Positions 61,982-64,000 of a stretch of 64,000 nt of DNA are shown here, piece by piece. The DNA lies in contig NZ_MAOE01000095.1 of NCBI RefSeq assembly GCF_001884185.1, positions 1 to 64,000 of the forward strand, given 5' to 3'. A model generated the notes under the pieces. The model ran no database searches. It saw only the letters and a program-made list of their open reading frames with translations, and was not told the origin of the DNA. A program made the position numbers and the translations under genes. Positions within the stretch are counted from its first letter, which is position 1. The number at the start of each line of letters is the position of its first letter. Source of the DNA: Bacillus albus. GTDB lineage: Bacteria > Bacillota > Bacilli > Bacillales > Bacillaceae_G.

Positions 61982-62013
61982 AAAAAAAGCGCAGCCATTT
62001 CGGCTGCGCTTTT
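61982..62013. terminator. hpf terminator
   Basis: Stem AAAAGCGCAGCC / GGCTGCGCTTTT with loop ATTTC and a T-run on the minus strand. Confidence 0.9.
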
Positions 62014-62019
62014 GAATTA

Positions 62020-62562
62020 TTATTTAGTTTCGATCAAACCATATTTCCCATCTTTACGGCCATATACAACGTTAGTTTCATTTGTATCAGCATTTGTGAA
62101 GACGAAGAAATTATGTCCTAGCATATCCATTTGTAGGATTGCTTCTTCAACGTCCATCGGTTTTAAATCGAATCGTTTTGTACGTACAAGTTCTAGTTCA
62201 TCCTCTTCTACCTCATCCAGAACAGCTACTGCTTCTGGAAGGATAAAGTTCGCTTTCATAGAACCTTTCTCACGTAACTTACGATTTACCTTTGTTTTAT
62301 GTTTACGAATTTGTCGCTCAAGTTTATCAACTACTAAATCGATAGCAGCGTACATATCGCTATTAGTTTCTTCTGCACGAAGTAATAAATCAGTAAATGG
62401 AATTGTTACCTCGACACGTTGCTTGTCAGAGTATACTTTTAAATTAACTTTAATCTCTGGGAATGTATCAAAATAACGCTCTAACTTACCTAGTTTTTTC
62501 TCTACATATTCCTTTAATGCTGGAGTTACTTCAATATTTTCACCACGAATGTTGAATTTCAT
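62020..62562 (-). CDS. hpf: Ribosome hibernation promoting factor, long form
   Basis: Dimerises 70S ribosomes into inactive 100S particles in stationary phase. The 180-aa long form has an N-terminal S30AE domain (about 1-100, MKFNIRGENIEVTPALKEYVEKKLGKLERYF) and a C-terminal dimerisation domain (about 120-178) with RTKRFDLKPMDVEEAILQMDMLGHNFFVF. ATG follows AAAGGAGG. A SigH-type promoter lies upstream, matching control of B. subtilis yvyD. In B. subtilis the gene directly precedes secA; here the cassette and spacer separate them by about 5.6 kb. Confidence 0.96.
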   Translation of the reverse strand: MKFNIRGENIEVTPALKEYVEKKLGKLERYFDTFPEIKVNLKVYSDKQRVEVTIPFTDLLLRAEETNSDMYAAIDLVVDKLERQIRKHKTKVNRKLREKGSMKANFILPEAVAVLDEVEEDELELVRTKRFDLKPMDVEEAILQMDMLGHNFFVFTNADTNETNVVYGRKDGKYGLIETK

Positions 62563-62595
62563 AGATGAATTCCTCCTTTCAAGCCTATGTACTAT

Positions 62596-62624
62596 AATTT
62601 CGACACTGGCTTAAAAACTCCTTC
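62596..62624 (-). promoter_or_regulatory. SigH-type promoter of hpf
   Basis: On the minus strand GAAGGAGTT (62616-62624) and GTCGAAATT (62596-62604), 11 bases apart, fit the SigH consensus RNAGGAWWW-N11/12-RNNGAATWW with two mismatches. It lies 34 bases upstream of the start codon. The remaining sequence up to cspC (about 320 bases in all) has no ORF. Confidence 0.65.
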
Positions 62625-62796
62625 TAACTTTTTTAAAAAAATTAGTGGAATTGCGATTTTTTTATCGTTTTTTGTTGAAATGAAAAGATGCATCGTTTCT
62701 ATCTTTATTTTATCCTATTAACATCGTGAATAACGAATATAACTGTGGACAATTCGTTACAGAAAAGAAACAACTTTTTGACAACTCCATTCATAA

Positions 62797-62825
62797 CAAA
62801 AACCCCTTGCAAAAAACAAGAGGTT
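62797..62825 (-). terminator. cspC terminator
   Basis: Stem AACCTCTTG / CAAGGGGTT (one G-U) with a 7-nt loop and TTTTTG on the minus strand, 58 bases past cspC. Confidence 0.8.
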
Positions 62826-62882
62826 CTACCATATATATAACGTTGCCACAAACGCAGCTTTCTCTTCCCAAAAACAATATTC

Positions 62883-63086
62883 CTACAGTTTTACAACATT
62901 AGCTGCTTGTGGCCCACGTGCGCCATCTACAATGTCAAACTCAACTTGTTGCCCTTCTTCTAATGACTTATAACCATCTTGTTGAATCGCAGAAAAATGA
63001 ACAAATACATCATCACCATCTTCACGCTCAATAAACCCAAATCCCTTTTCTGCATTGAACCATTTCACTCTTCCTTGCATGTTCAT
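62883..63086 (-). CDS. cspC: Cold shock protein, CspC type
   Basis: A small nucleic-acid chaperone of one OB-fold. The 67-aa protein has RNP1 KGFGFIE and RNP2 VFVHFSAI and the family ends WFNAEKG and [12 protein letters not shown]. The sequence matches my memory of B. cereus CspC, one of several Csp paralogues. There are two in-frame ATGs two codons apart. The first is better placed behind AAGGG, while the second gives the 65-aa form often listed. It is monocistronic between comFC and hpf. It is not an obvious cold-inducible gene from the sequence alone. Confidence 0.9.
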
Positions 63087-63206
63087 TCCATTCCCTTCAC
63101 TCTAAAAATCAGGGCATTTGCCCCATAATTTGACTATAACGAATGACAACTTACGAAGTCAAAGAAGACTTATCGTCTTTTTATTATCTCTTTCGACAGT
63201 TACAGA

Positions 63207-63911
63207 TCAACTTCTACAGAGCGTCAAACTAGAAACTTCTCTTGCTCCTCTATCGTATAAAAGACTTCCAATTTGTCTCACTGTAATTCCTGTCGTATAT
63301 ACATCATCCACGAGTAAAATATGTTGACCATGAAACATCTCTTCTCCTTGAAAATAAAAAGGATTACTTCCCGAAAGCCTTTCTTTACGCGTCTTCTTAC
63401 TTTGCTTTTCTGTTTCCCTTCTTCTTAATGATGGATGCGAAATGTTGACAGGTAAACAAGTTGCTAATAACTCTGCCTGATTAAAACCGCGTTCATATTC
63501 CCGTTCCCTACTAAGCGGAACAACAATAACAGTTGAAACGTTCGTAAAATACTTTTGAAATAGCTCTCGAAAGGATTGATGAAAAATACGAACTAACTCC
63601 GCATCTCCTCTAAACTTAAACTGTGCTACTATTTCTTTCATCTCATCATCGTACACATGCAAAGAACGATTTTTAAAAGGACGATACTTCTCCTTATTTA
63701 TCCATCTTACGCAATCTATACAAATATCATTTTCTTTATATTCGGAAGGCACATCCTCTAAAGGTCTCCCGCACTCCTTGCAAATCTCTCCTATAATATA
63801 GGAAAGTTTCCGCTCACATCTATTACATACATATTTTTTATGGGACTTTACAAAGAAGGTGTACCAACTAACTGTTTCCACCATATACTCATCACAAAGC
63901 AAACAATGCAT
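63207..63911 (-). CDS. comFC: ComF family protein ComFC
   Basis: A late-competence protein needed for DNA uptake. The 234-aa protein begins with a four-cysteine-pair zinc region (CLLCDEYM, CNRCERK, CKECGRPL, CIDC) and ends with a phosphoribosyltransferase-like domain with ILLVDDVYTTGITVRQIG. Its ATG overlaps the comFA stop by one base (TAATG), so the two are tightly coupled. ComFB, which lies between them in B. subtilis, is absent. Expression is expected to depend on ComK; no K-box is in view. Confidence 0.92.
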   Translation of the reverse strand: MHCLLCDEYMVETVSWYTFFVKSHKKYVCNRCERKLSYIIGEICKECGRPLEDVPSEYKENDICIDCVRWINKEKYRPFKNRSLHVYDDEMKEIVAQFKFRGDAELVRIFHQSFRELFQKYFTNVSTVIVVPLSREREYERGFNQAELLATCLPVNISHPSLRRRETEKQSKKTRKERLSGSNPFYFQGEEMFHGQHILLVDDVYTTGITVRQIGSLLYDRGAREVSSLTLCRS

Positions 63912-64000
63912 TAATCGATTAACCCTTGTTCCTTCGCATTTTTGTTCATACTTAAAATGTGTTTTTTCGCGCGTACCATCGACTCTGTCTTACCGTAATG
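63911..64000 (-). CDS. comFA: ComFA, C-terminal end only (partial)
   Basis: The last 29 codons of a gene that enters from the right edge. They read HYGKTESMVRAKKHILSMNKNAKEQGLID and end at TAA, overlapping the comFC ATG by one base. ComFA is the DEAD-box helicase-like motor for competence DNA uptake. The call rests on position directly upstream of comFC and on the lysine-rich C-terminal helix; the domain motifs lie outside the window. Confidence 0.7.
   Translation of the reverse strand, partial: HYGKTESMVRAKKHILSMNKNAKEQGLID

Overview
The window is chromosomal DNA from a member of the Bacillus cereus group (B. cereus, B. thuringiensis, B. anthracis and relatives). This rests on low G+C, Bacillus-type ribosome binding sites with many GTG and TTG starts, and a gene order matching the rnr-secG, gapA-operon, clpP, crh-whiA, hprK-lgt, uvrBA, ftsEX-ctpB-minJ and hpf-secA-prfB blocks of Bacillus. 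It also rests on a set of B. cereus-type proteins and intergenic repeats. Strain and species cannot be fixed from sequence reading alone. Most genes lie on the minus strand.

Layout. 1-5 kb: RNase R, an Est30-type carboxylesterase, SecG and a CidA/LrgB membrane pair. 5.1-6.3 kb: a nucleoside hydrolase followed by a bcr1-like repeat. 6.3-13.4 kb: the glycolytic hexacistron cggR-gap-pgk-tpiA-gpmI-eno with a CggR operator. 13.5-15.4 kb: glutaredoxin, sigma-54 and tRNA-Arg(CCG). 15.6-19.4 kb: a plus-strand sporulation/germination operon (DUF1657, lipoprotein, SpoVAC, SpoVAD, SpoVAEb, DUF1657, DUF421) of the spoVA2 type. 19.5-28 kb: CtsR-controlled clpP, then crh-whiA-yvcK-rapZ-nudix, DUF368, trxB and a TPR protein. 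28-37 kb: yvoF-ppaX-lgt-hprK, yvlD and uvrBA with a LexA box.

37-47 kb is a more variable stretch. It holds several small regulators next to their targets: MerR plus a membrane protein; an XRE repressor flanked by twin palindromes; LysR divergent from a UPF0324 transporter; MerR plus a flavodoxin-like reductase. It also holds an ABC-F antibiotic-resistance ATPase behind a ribosome-mediated attenuator, and a Fur-boxed ABC exporter. 47-56.5 kb: minJ, ctpB, ftsEX, cccB, prfB with its programmed frameshift, and secA. 56.9-61.6 kb is an AT-rich seven-gene cassette (secreted protein, lipoprotein, three different six-helix membrane proteins, one ABC ATPase, one anchored protein) lying between secA and hpf. 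It is the best candidate here for an undescribed system. 62-64 kb: hpf with a SigH-type promoter, cspC, comFC and the end of comFA.

Three AT-rich intergenic arrays with a 40-bp period (about 20.3, 39.6 and 47.1 kb) share the same tail and form one dispersed repeat family. Function calls rest on recognised motifs, protein similarity from memory and gene order; no database search was possible.
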